The position numbers and the translations under genes were made by a program. DNA of 64,000 bases from Hypericum androsaemum (taxonomy: Eukaryota > Streptophyta > Magnoliopsida > Malpighiales > Hypericaceae). Shown here one piece after another: positions 54,610-64,000 of the stretch (position 1 is the stretch's first letter; each line of letters opens with the position of its first letter). The stretch covers positions 13,718,308-13,782,307 of the forward strand of contig OZ023184.1 of the NCBI GenBank assembly GCA_963995505.1, written 5' to 3'. Below the pieces are notes generated by a model. It ran no database searches, was not told the DNA's origin, and saw only the letters and a program-made list of their open reading frames with translations.

Positions 54610-55296
54610 TGTGAAAGCTTGTAGTAAATGAGAACGCAAAAGTTCTACGATCCCCAGTAACTATGGTGATCCATAATTGATAGGAATGTGGGACGATAGT
54701 TTTGGCGTAATTACGGGTTAGTTTGTAGTTTGACAACATGAAAATGTGGTGTTTTGTGGTGATACTTTCGGAAATTGTATTTAGATAGTACTTATAATAG
54801 TTTTTGTTATGATATGTGTTGATCTAGTTACTTATAAAAAAAAAGTGTTGATCTAGTAATTTTGGTGCTTTGGTGTTATACTCTCAGTGCGACTGTTATA
54901 ATTCATTTTGATGGTTTTTTTAGGACGTATCATAGAACAAAATTTTACTTGTTGGTGTGATGGGAAACGGCATATAGGCATCGTCTTAAGTTGATCTGAT
55001 ATCTGAATTTTTTGGAAATACAATAGTGTTAAATAATTATTGTATAACTTTGCTACTTTTCAAACGTTTATCCTACTCGAACATAAATTAGATGACCCAA
55101 TGAACCGAATATCAATGATATAAACCAAAAATATATTTCAGTACTTTCTATCTATGAGAACAATGAGAGTCCATTTGGGTTTTCTTTAAAAAAAAAGGGA
55201 ATACAAGCCCTACCAATGAAAACGATACTGTATATAGTAACTTCTTGTTTAAATAGTGTTCCATTCACAATACCCGAGATAAAATCATAATAATAA

Positions 55297-56483
55297 GGGA
55301 AAAGTACAATTATAGTACCTGTGATTTCAAGAATTTTGCTTATAATCCTGAACTTCGTAAAGTCAAATAGTGATCCTGTGGTTGACACTTTTTTTTGCGA
55401 CAGAGGCTCAGGAAGGGCCAGGAGAAAATTATCGCTTCGAACCTAGAAACGACTTCGTTTTGAAATTGATTTGGCATGCCACGTAGGACAAGTTCGCTAA
55501 GTTGGTTAGCTGACGTGGCTCGGAAAAAATATCCAATTCAATCACTTATTTTTTAAATATTTTTTAAAAATCCCTCCTTTAAATACCAACCTAACCCATC
55601 ATCTTCTTCAACCCACAACTCAATCCAACCCATCTCTTCGACCATTGAAGCACCTTCAACCTAGAAAAGAAACCTAAAATACCTTTAAACAAATCAAGGC
55701 TCCAAATCAGCCCGTAGATGCAAGTCCACATGGGCCACCAAGCTCGTCAGCGCCTCCTCCAAGCTCCTCTTCTGAGCCACCCTCCTCCTCGTCCTCTTCC
55801 TCACCCTCAACTACCCCTCGGCCACCGACACCGCCCACCTCCACCACAGGGCCACGTTCATCTCTGCCGCGCTCTTCGGGGGCGCTTGGGAGAAGCAGGT
55901 CTGCCACCCTGCCACCCCGTGCCGAATCAACCGGCTATCTGCTCTAGTCATCAGCGCGGATAGACGCCGCTCGCCCAAACCTACAACCACATCTACGAGC
56001 TTTCCATCACCAGGCTCTGGTTCTTCACCGGGCCAGCGATTTTGTGTTTAGGGTTGTAATTTTAATTTCTGGACTTGCTTGATTTGTGTTTAGGGTTGTA
56101 ATTTTAGGTTTCTTTTCTAGGTTGAAGGTGCTTCAATTGTGGAAGAGATGTGTTAGGTTGGGTTGTGGGTTAAAGGAGATGATGGGTTGGGTTGGTATTT
56201 AAAGGAGGAGTTTTTTAAAAGTATTAAAAAATAAGTGATTGAATTGGATATTTTTTTGAGCCACGTCAGCTGACTAACCGGGTGAACTTTTCCTACCTGG
56301 TATGCCAAATCAGCTTCAAAACGACGTCGTTTCTAGGTTCGGAGCGATAATTTGCCCTTGGTCTTTCCCGAGTCTCTGTCGCAAGAAAAAGGTGTCAACC
56401 ACATGATTATCATTTGACTTTACGAAGTTAAGGATCATGATGCAAAATTTCTGAGACTACAGGTATATAATTGTACTTTTCCC
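55297..56483. mobile_element. Pack-MULE carrying UDP-glucuronate 4-epimerase pieces
   Basis: Inverted ends of about 150 bp or more, starting GGGAAAAGTACAATTATA on both sides and sharing ACTTCGTAAAGTC. Perfect 9-bp duplications TAATAATAA (55288-55296, 56484-56492). The interior is GC-rich captured host sequence. Confidence 0.9.
55725..56036 (+). pseudogene. Captured, internally joined GAE (UDP-D-glucuronate 4-epimerase) fragment
   Basis: The first block reads KLVSASSKLLF, stop, ATLLLVLFLTLNYPSAT..., FGGAWEKQV and RINRLSALVI. This is the type II membrane anchor, the WEKQVR motif and the lead-in to the Rossmann GxxGxxG loop of plant GAE enzymes. The second block, joined directly, reads QTYNHIYELSITRLWFFTG, matching the TYNHIYGLSITGLRFFTVYGP region that lies about 150 residues further on in the enzyme. 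The intervening catalytic part is missing, so the fragment is a mosaic of two exon pieces and non-functional. GAE enzymes make UDP-galacturonate for pectin in the Golgi. Confidence 0.75.
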
Positions 56484-57473
56484 TAATAATAATAATGGGT
56501 AGGCACTTTTAGAATCCCGCCGATTGAGGGTACCGAGCTGGCTATTTACTTGGATTCCTCCAAGTGGTTGATAAGAGTAGGCTTCTTATCGCGGAAGGAT
56601 AAGAGCTTTGGAGAGACATAATAAAATACACATAGGATATTTAATTATTTATGTTGTTTGTCATACCCACTATTTTCTTGTTCGCCTCCTCCATATTCCA
56701 AGGTGGTTTCGTATAAGGTTACTCTTCAAAATATAAGACAAGTACTTATTAAAGAAGTGCATGGAAATTGAACAGCCCTATTGTAAGTACTAAGTTGTCC
56801 ACTTCATTTATTATATGTATAAAAAATATTTAGGATGAATGAAGTATAAGTATTCCCCAATGTTATACATAATTTGCACTAAATATCCCTATCAACAAAC
56901 TCATAAAAATAATCCTTCCTGAAATAAATGGTGCCAAGTTTATTTGTTGTGACCAAAATAACCCTTAACTATGTAAAATTGCAAAAAATTGTAAAAAAGC
57001 AAGATAATTTGTAATGATTGCTATAATTTTTTGCAAACATTCTTAAAAAACTAAAAAAAACAAATATATATTCGAAATTTACGAAAAAATTGGAAAAATT
57101 CGGTAAAATTTAAAAACACAAAGGAAAAGAAAAAAAAAAGTAAATATCAAAAATAGAAAATGTAAAATCAAATGATAAAATTTACCGTAACAAAAAAAAT
57201 GATAAACCGTTACCATGTTTAAAAACACAAACTTAAAAATTTACCACTACTTAACATCTGACAATCCAAAATCAAATGAGTCAATCGAGAGTTATCGGTG
57301 ATTCGGTGTTACAGAGAGAAAAAAAATGGGGAGCATGTGTTGCACAATATGGGCCCGGGAAAAAGTATTGTGGGAAAGAGTCCGTATAACAACCCACTCC
57401 CATCATTTTGTATTATCTCAACTGCCACCGGCTACCTATTCAGCCGGTCAACCTCCCACGCGCCGCTGCCTCG

Positions 57474-57479
57474 CACGTG
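57474..57479. promoter_or_regulatory. CACGTG G-box upstream of WRC gene 2
   Basis: Same site and context as 42463-42468, about 370 bp before the ATG. Confidence 0.35.
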
Positions 57480-57847
57480 CAGATTCCCCCTCAATGACTG
57501 CCAACCAAACTCCTCCTCTCTCCCTCTATTCTTATTCCCTTCTTTCTCCTGGTGCAACAAAACAAAAGCTAGAGAGAGAAAGCATCCCAAACATCTTCTT
57601 AGAGAGAGATACAAGAAAGACACAGACTTGCTAAAGCAACAGAGAAAAACACCCTTTCCAACTCCTCCTCGGATCCTATTTAGAGACGGTTCTATCTCCG
57701 GCCTCTTCTTGCCTCTTTCTTCAAATCAAACCTCTAAAGGTTGCTTCTTTGGTCTCATTTCTTACACCCCACATGATCATTAGACCATTTGAACTTCTTC
57801 TTGTAAGGAAACCATAATTAATCTGAAGAGAGAGAGAAGTGAGAGAG

Positions 57848-60275
57848 ATGAGGATAAGGAAAAGGAAGGTGCCACTTCCTATATCCTCCCTATCTCCAGT
57901 CCCAATCTGGTCATCAGATCCCAACTTACCTTTGGTGCAACTTCAACTACACCAGAACCCACCAAGGAATCTCTCCCTTGTAGCCGCCGGGGTTTCCTCC
58001 TTTGACCTCAGGCCGCCAGATCACCCAAGTCAACCCTCCGGAGCCCGCGTTGAGGCGGTCAAGGTCAGTACTGGAGTAAGTCAACTTTAAACTAACAATT
58101 GGGTTGATCTCTTCTTATGGCGTGTAGGTTTTACCGGAGGAAGATGGGAAGAAGAGGGGAGAATTTGGAGGAGAGAAGATGATGATGAGGAGGAGTAATG
58201 ATTCCAGGTAAGAAAGGGAAGAACCAAGGCATAATAATAATAATAATGATAAAGTTGCACATCCATATTCTCTTTTTCGTTGTTTTTCCCCATGAAATAA
58301 TAGTAGGGCAGTAAAAACAAATTTGGAGGGCGGTAAAAAATTGAGGGGTAATTACACCCAAGTGAGAATTATTACTGTGATACAACCACATCCAATCTGA
58401 TGTTAGGCAAAAAATGCTTTGGCTCTCTAGACCCCTTTAGTTGTTGCGCTTTAGAAATGGGATCTTCTATATTACATGTGCTAGTCCTAGACCTGACAAC
58501 GGTTCGAATTTGGACGAATTCGAATTCATCAAAACATTAAACCGTATTCAATTTTTCACAAGACGAATCGAATTCGAATTATGAATTTTCGAATTAGAAT
58601 CGAATTAGAATCGAATTATAATCGAATTCGAATTCGAATTAATTCCAACGATGTTGAACATCTTGTGGAAAATGTTTTGGTTTCATGTTGTTTAATTTGC
58701 AAAAAATTTTCTAATCTTTTAGCAATTTTGGGCGAGCCCATAATAAATTAAGTGCTTGTTTAATTGGTCCTAATGTAGAGTCTAAAGCTTTAATTCCATA
58801 TTGGGTACAAAGATTAAATATATGACATGCACATCTAATATGAAAAAATTTTCTTCCGAATCGTGTACAAAAAATTTCTAAATCTTTAACCATAACATTA
58901 TTAGAACTTGCATTATCTAGAGAAATTGAAAATATTTTTTGAACTAGATTATATTCTTGTAAAATAATATGCAATATTTTATAACAATTATTCCCACTAT
59001 GACTATCATCAAAAACTCTATATGCAATTATTCTTTTTTGTATATTCCATTCATTATCAATCCAATGACATGTAACACCAAAATATGAATGTGTTTGCCA
59101 ATGATCACTCCATATATCATAATAAGAGAAGTAGCTCCAATTAGTAAACTTGAGGGAGAATTTATATAACTCAAATTTTCAATAAGAGAAGTAGAGAATT
59201 GAGATTGGAATGTTGAGGAATAAGAGGTGGTATTTATAGAGTTGGGAAGAAATTCTGAATTTATAAAAAAAAAATTTAAAAGTACCAACAGTAAAAAAAT
59301 GGTAACCTAAGAATTAAAACGGTAACAAAAAAAATGGTAAGAAAAAAATGGTAATTTACCTCTGAAATTTAAATTTCCCCCTTCCCTTTTAATTCCCCCC
59401 CCCCCCCCCCCCCCCCCCTTCTTGAGTAAATACAAGTCTGTTACTACTTGACTTTGGTTTGGTTGTAGGGTGGGGAGTGACCAGCTCGGTGCAGAAGTAG
59501 AATGTACGATTCCAAAGCAGCCTGGTTCCTCCCGTGATAAAGGTAACCAATATGTATTGTATTATATTGGATGGCTGTTGATTAATTGAAAGATCCAGTG
59601 GAACTGATTTGACTTATTGCACTTCGCATTGATTTGGTTCGCAATTAAGCAGCTGGAGGGAGGTGGTTCGAAGGAGAGAAGGCGTTTCCACTTAAGAAGA
59701 GATCGTCGTCTGATCATGAGGAGGATAAGAAGATGATGACCAAGGTGAACAACATGTGCGAGTCGCGAAATGGTAAAGGCGTCGAGGACGGAGATGAAGA
59801 AATGATAGGATTAGCCAAGGATGGTGCTAGTTGTGGTGGTGGTGCAAGAAAAAAGGGGAGAGGTGGTGCAATTTTGGAAGGGTCAAGGTGCAGCCGGGTC
59901 AACGGGAGAGGGTGGAGGTGTTGCCAACAAACCCTCGTGGGCTACTCTCTCTGCGAGCACCATTTGGGTAAAGGGAGGCTAAGAAGCATGAGCAATGTTA
60001 GCAGGAACAACCGTTCTAAGGCCGGTAAGATGCTCTCGAGTTTGAGTCTTGAAAGCTCGTTAGTGTCGCCGGATGAGGACCAAGACACGAAGGCTAATGA
60101 AGTGCAAGGCCGTGGTGGTGTCAATGATGAAGCGGAGATGGGTGAAGATGAGAAGAAGCCGGCGAATATCGTGAGGAGGAAGACGGGGAAGCTCGGGATA
60201 TTCAAAGCTCGGTCGTTAAGCAGCTTGCTGGGTCTTGCAAATGAAGCCATTTCGATGGCTGAGAATGAGACTTAA
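57848..60275 (+). CDS. WRC-domain protein, four exons (copy 2)
   Basis: Exons 57848-58075 (or to 58063), 58128-58207, 59469-59542 and 59653-60275 keep the same splice sites and phases as copy 1, giving 334 residues. Differences are in frame: one extra codon in exon 2 and a 21-nt deletion in exon 4 after FPLKKR, which removes part of the basic stretch. The WRC motif (C-x9-C-x10-C-x2-H, GRGWRCCQQTLVGYSLCEHH) is unchanged. Intron 2 has grown to about 1.26 kb because it contains the hAT relic 58488-59418, and it has lost about 240 bp of the original intron. The coding sequence looks functional; splicing across the altered intron is the open question. Confidence 0.86.
58488..59418. mobile_element. 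Truncated hAT transposon within intron 2
   Basis: The left end TAGACCTGACAACGGTTCG with subterminal GAATTCGAATC repeats is the same family as the MITE at 11222-11716. No right end is seen; sequence stops in a 24-bp C-run (59395-59418), after which the intron resumes. The equivalent site in copy 1 (about 43452) is uninterrupted. Confidence 0.78.
58632..59115 (-). pseudogene. hAT (zf-BED/RICESLEEPER-type) transposase fragment
   Basis: The minus-strand frame reads GVTCHWIDNEWNIQKRIIAY, then KIFSISLDNASSNNVMVKDL, FFHIRCACHIFNLC and FPQDVQHRWN. The LDNAxxNN, RCAxHxLNL and DVxxRWNSTY patterns are the RNase-H-like core of plant hAT transposases, with the conserved Asp of LDNAS. A TAA near 58710 and missing N- and C-terminal parts make it inactive. 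Confidence 0.82.
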
Positions 60276-61320
60276 AACATTCGGACGTTGCGACATTGGT
60301 GATTAATGTATAGTTTTGTGTGAGGTATAATGTGAACGTTCGTTTCAGTGTTCGGGTTTTACACATTGGTGCAACTATTTTTGTGTGTGTATAAGGTTTT
60401 GTGGTGGGGAACTATAATAACCCATAGGTTTCTTGGTAAAGTGGTTTTCTAAATTATACTGTTAAGTTAAATAATGTATATTGTGCTCTGAGTATATATT
60501 ATATTTTTATTATCGAAACTACCTAGTATATAGAAATGTAATATGCCAACTTATTTAAGTTTGCACTAAGTAAAATATTTGAATGATAATTTAACTATTT
60601 GATAAGTTTTTAACGTTATTGATTTGTCAATATTAGAACTCAAATTTTTTGATTAATCTAAATTACTTCATTTATCAATTAATCTAAGTAATTGTGATAT
60701 TATAATTATTGTGTGTAAAACAAAATTGTTCTCTGTTGTGAGAGTCACTCTTAATTACATAGCAACCTCGTATTGTTGTTTTTTTGGTTGTTGATAAAAA
60801 CCTCGTATTGTTGTTGATATGAGGATTATATGTTATCCTGGGGGTAGTTGTATTCAAGGATGGGATATTGAGTTATGCAGTCTGTTCGGAGTAATAATAC
60901 ATCATACTTTTACCTCTAAAAAAAAGTCACTCTTAATTACATAGCCCAATTATATGCAATTCTGAAATTTTATCGTCACTCATAAATTATAAGAGTTGAA
61001 ACCACAAAGTCGTATACCAGAATAAAATTAAATTAAAGAGATTGGCGAAAGTTTAGTTTGAGTTTCTTTTTAAATGTAGTTTAATTTGAGTTTTTTTTAG
61101 AAGGTGTTTAATTTGAGCTTTGGTAGTGCAGTTTGTGTCTGGCGTCGTTAATGGGTACTTGTTACTATTTATCTTTTGACCAATATGGTACAGCTGGATT
61201 GCGTTGGCTGCTTCTTCGGTTAGTGGGGTTTATGGTTCTAAAGTAAAACTAGTGGGACGTAGCTCTTTGGAAACAAACAAACTAATCGGAACTTCCTAAA
61301 TGTACTATAAAAAATGTTTT

Positions 61321-62320
61321 GCCAAAAGACAACAGATGAAGAGAAAGGGATAGTTTTTTTCCTTGAAAAGGGTAATCAGAAGTTGTTTTATAACATCACT
61401 GGATCTATTTGCTTTGTCAACAACAACGTTCAAGGTTTTCTAATTGTGGAATAATTTTTATACCTGTAGCTGGTAATTCTTCATTTACCTTGAAAAGAAA
61501 AGAAAAAGTTAAAAGATATTTGGCCTAGTGACATGAGTCTTAAAATAATTTGACAAAAATTTAGGGTACAAATCCTGACAATGTGTATTCTTACGGTAAA
61601 ATCTTTGGAAAAAAAACAGGAATAATAGTTGTGGGCTGCGCAAATGTTGTGAACCCAATTGCATCATTGGAGAGCAATGGCTGATGCACTCAGAGAGTAA
61701 ACGTGTACGTAAACCAAACATAATTGTGACGAGCGAGACGGAGAGGAGCAGTTTCTAGTATCAATTCTTACAATAATTGGAATATGGCCATTACAGTACT
61801 CTTTATATTTAGAGTACATTTTAAGTTGTCTACATAAACATCGATGAAAGCATGATGTAGTACAGTGGGAGTGACGGAATCAAAAGAGAAAGTTAAAAGC
61901 AAATTTGGACATCATATGCATGAAAAACTGAATGATGTTCTTAGTCCTTTGAATTGGAGGTGAAATTTAAAGTACACTGTATGAATGTTAATTAACATTT
62001 GACTTGTGATCACTGCTAAATCCAGTGACCTTACCGTGAAATGTGGGTAATATTGAAGTCCATTGTATTAATTCTTAACCGTTGACTTGCGACTGCTATA
62101 AGTCATGCGTCCCTTACCTTAAAAAAGGGTTGGACTTAAAGCTCATTGTATAATATAATATGTAATGTATTTAGTTAATACACATATAATATAATAATTA
62201 TACAAACAAGTATACAATTTTGAAAATTGTAAAATACAGATAATTTAGTATTTATTGTATATTAAAAATAAAGAAATATATCATCTTCTATGATGTCTAA
62301 ATTATCATAGTTATAGTTGA
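61321..62320. other. Intergenic, nothing recognised
   Basis: AT-rich DNA without gene, repeat boundary or RNA signal. Confidence 0.4.
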
Positions 62321-62429
62321 ATGAATAATGATATTATTTATATTTTATGCACCTTGAATTGTTTGATTGTATATAACACTAATGTTTTATACGATGACAT
62401 ATTATATTTGCGTTTTATATTACTTTTTA

Positions 62430-62785
62430 GCAATATAGTCACCGAGAACATTCGCTCGCAAGTGAAAAAGAGTTCTGAGACTACTTACACGGACGAGGAT
62501 GTACATTGGTCAGAGTATGATGCAGACACTTGATGCGCTTTGGCTGACAAGGTCCTTTTATGACAACTTACCACTTTTGAATACCAACTTGTGGGTTGCT
62601 TGAGCTGGATTACTAGTTATGACAACAGGTTTAGCTAGTATTTAGTAACCTGTTTAGGCCAGTGGTAGTTTTTTAGTCTTTGCACTAGGTCTCTCTCTTC
62701 TCATCCCCTTCCCCTCTTTTCTCATCACCTTCTATAGTATTTTCTTTTCTTTATAAATAAAGTTTCGTGATTTATTCATAAAAAA
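62430..62785 (+). mobile_element. LINE-like element 3' end (ORF1 tail and 3' UTR)
   Basis: A frame ending NIRSQVKKSSETTYTDEDV...DADT with TGA near 62531 parallels the NTRSKVKN end of the ORF1 at 52861. The following 3' region (CAACTTGTGGGTTGCTTGAG, TATAAATAAAGTTTCGTG, A-run) matches 52895-53052. It passes directly into telomere-like repeats. Confidence 0.6.
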
Positions 62786-62789
62786 ATCC

Positions 62790-63006
62790 AAATCCAAACC
62801 CAAACCCTAACACTAAACACTAAACCCCAACCCCCAAATGCCAAACTCTAAACCCAAAATCATAACACCCAAATCCTAAACCGCTAACTCTTAATCCTAA
62901 CCCCGTAACCCCAAACCCTAACCGCCTAACCCCAAACTCAAAACCCCTAACCCCTAATCCTAACCCTCAAACTCCAAACCTTAACCCCCAAACCTTAACC
63001 CAAAAC
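62790..63006 (+). repeat. Degenerate telomere-like tract between two LINE-like pieces
   Basis: About 215 bp of CCCTAAA variants (CAAACCCAAACCCTAACAC, CCCCAAACCCTAACCGCC), with a LINE-like 3' end on its left and a LINE-like 5' region on its right, both plus-oriented. Confidence 0.85.
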
Positions 63007-63009
63007 AAA

Positions 63010-64000
63010 ATGCGCTTCCTCTCTCTTGGTGATTTTCAGGCAATTTTCTGCCGAAGCTTTTCTTTTCAATTTTTTGGCATCGCTGGCACCCCTTTCTTGC
63101 CACGGCCATGGCAAGGGTCCCTCCCAGCTCGGGGGGATGGGCTTCATCTTTTTTGTCACTGCTCTTGGCTTTGTCTAGGTCTCCTGCGCCTCAAGCTGCA
63201 TCTCGAGTTCCAACCCTATCTCGCGAGTAGGGTTTTTACTGTTCAGATCAACGGTAGCATCAACGTAGTCCCTCTGGTATCCGTTGTGCGGGCGCTTCTC
63301 CTCTTCTGGCGTCGTTGGGTGTTTCTCAGATGGGGTTCGATCCATCACTTCTCACGGCTCTACAGGCAGGTCTCTTGTCGCTCCTACAATATGTCCTCGC
63401 TCCGCATTCCTCCTTGTGCGGTCAATCTCTTCTAGTGCCGTACTCTGAAGTTATGGTGGGTGGTGACCTATCCGTGAAAGCTATTCCCGCGTAGATGCAA
63501 GCCACGATCTAAAGGGAGGCAGCCTTGAAAAGGGCTACCTTGCCCACCGTGGTGACCTCTTCGGCTTCTGGGGTTCAGTCTATGCAGCTACTTTTTAATC
63601 TAACAATGGGGTTTTATCCAACGAGGGTAATCCTATCACACTTTTTCTCAAGAATGATCAACCTGTTGTAATTTTGGGCGAAGAATGATATGTGTTTTAT
63701 GAGTCTTTTGGTCAATGTGCTCTAATTAGTAGGCTGGTTATGCCTAAAGGATCAAAATAATGCTCTTTATTTGACTTGTGGAATGCCATAGCTAAGGTTT
63801 GGACGGCTCGATCTTTGAAGATGTTACCATTAGGTATGGGCTACTTTGGCTTCCAATTTGAGTCCATGATGGATACATATGTCGTGGTTTCTGTCTTCAA
63901 GCCCACTTTCCCAAAATCTACTATTACAATGGTTTGGGTTAGGTTGGACGGTCTTAGTATGGAGCATACGGCGAGTGACATTGTTTTTGCTATTGTGGCC
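63010..64000 (+). mobile_element. LINE-like element 5' region with DUF4283 relic (runs off window)
   Basis: Starts right after the telomere-like tract with an open frame (63010-63435, MRFLSLGDFQAIFC..., unrecognised). At 63700-63990 it encodes LISRLVMPKGSK, WNAIAKVWTARSLKMLPLG and MGYFGFQFESMMDTYVV, the DUF4283-like region paralogous to 51910-52130. It contains stops (for example after PKGSK). It continues beyond 64000. Confidence 0.65.

Larger units (their letters stand above)
54610..61320 (+). repeat. Segmental duplication, copy 2
   Basis: Direct duplicate of 37453-47930, shorter because it lacks the five insertions of copy 1. It has its own two: a MULE at 55297-56483 and a hAT relic at 58488-59418. 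The WRC gene coding exons remain intact. Confidence 0.88.

Overview
This window is nuclear DNA from a flowering plant, almost certainly a eudicot. The evidence is L-type lectin receptor kinases, DC1-domain and WRC-domain genes, spliceosomal introns, and Copia, Mutator-like (MULE), hAT, Helitron, SINE and LINE elements. I cannot name the species. Host genes are few and sit in AT-rich DNA that has been repeatedly duplicated and then colonised by transposons.

Layout. 1-14 kb: an old tandem array. A relic of an MTP-type zinc transporter lies next to an intact lectin receptor kinase (LecRK, 2137-4083, minus). Both recur in a second unit (6182-10817), where the kinase has a frameshift after its signal peptide and a 2.08-kb Helitron (6634-8713) has landed. 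The uninterrupted Helitron target survives in the first unit at 1986/1987. Two more LecRK promoter remnants (12935-13130 and 22205-22520) show that the array was once longer. A SINE with 15-bp target duplications, a hAT MITE and a MULE MITE are also present.

14-22 kb: a perfect palindrome (14651-14802); a 4.3-kb MULE with 9-bp target duplications (15104-19407) carrying two inverted arrays of a 22-bp repeat; and a small non-autonomous Copia element (20058-22067).

24-37 kb: three DC1 (Cys/His-rich, C1-like) genes in the same orientation. The first is split after codon 5 by a Copia-type element (24291-26265). The other two look functional (33145-34215 and 35617-36759). Between them is a nearly full-length Copia retrotransposon (27494-32224). 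Its reading frame is uninterrupted except for six stop codons, all of which could have come from C-to-T changes.

37-61 kb: a direct segmental duplication (37453-47930 and 54610-61320). Each copy holds a four-exon WRC-domain gene. After duplication each copy received different insertions, so each serves as an empty-site control for the other. Copy 1 has three MULEs, an inverted-repeat element and a retro-insertion. Copy 2 has a MULE, and a hAT relic inside an intron of the gene. Several of these MULEs are Pack-MULEs carrying recognisable host exon pieces: COG1, UDP-glucuronate 4-epimerase and probably a cold-shock domain.

51.6-53.3 kb and 62.3-64 kb: LINE-like elements reduced to a DUF4283-type ORF1 and bounded by degenerate telomere-motif (CCCTAAA-like) tracts, in one place apparently head to tail.

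How the genes relate: the intact genes are a membrane receptor kinase, two DC1 proteins and two WRC proteins. They share no evident pathway. LecRK and DC1 families are commonly linked to defence and stress, and both tend to form local clusters, which fits the birth-and-death pattern seen here. No bacterial-type operon, CRISPR array or rRNA is present; the only tRNA-like sequence is a short plastid-type fragment at 4680-4712.
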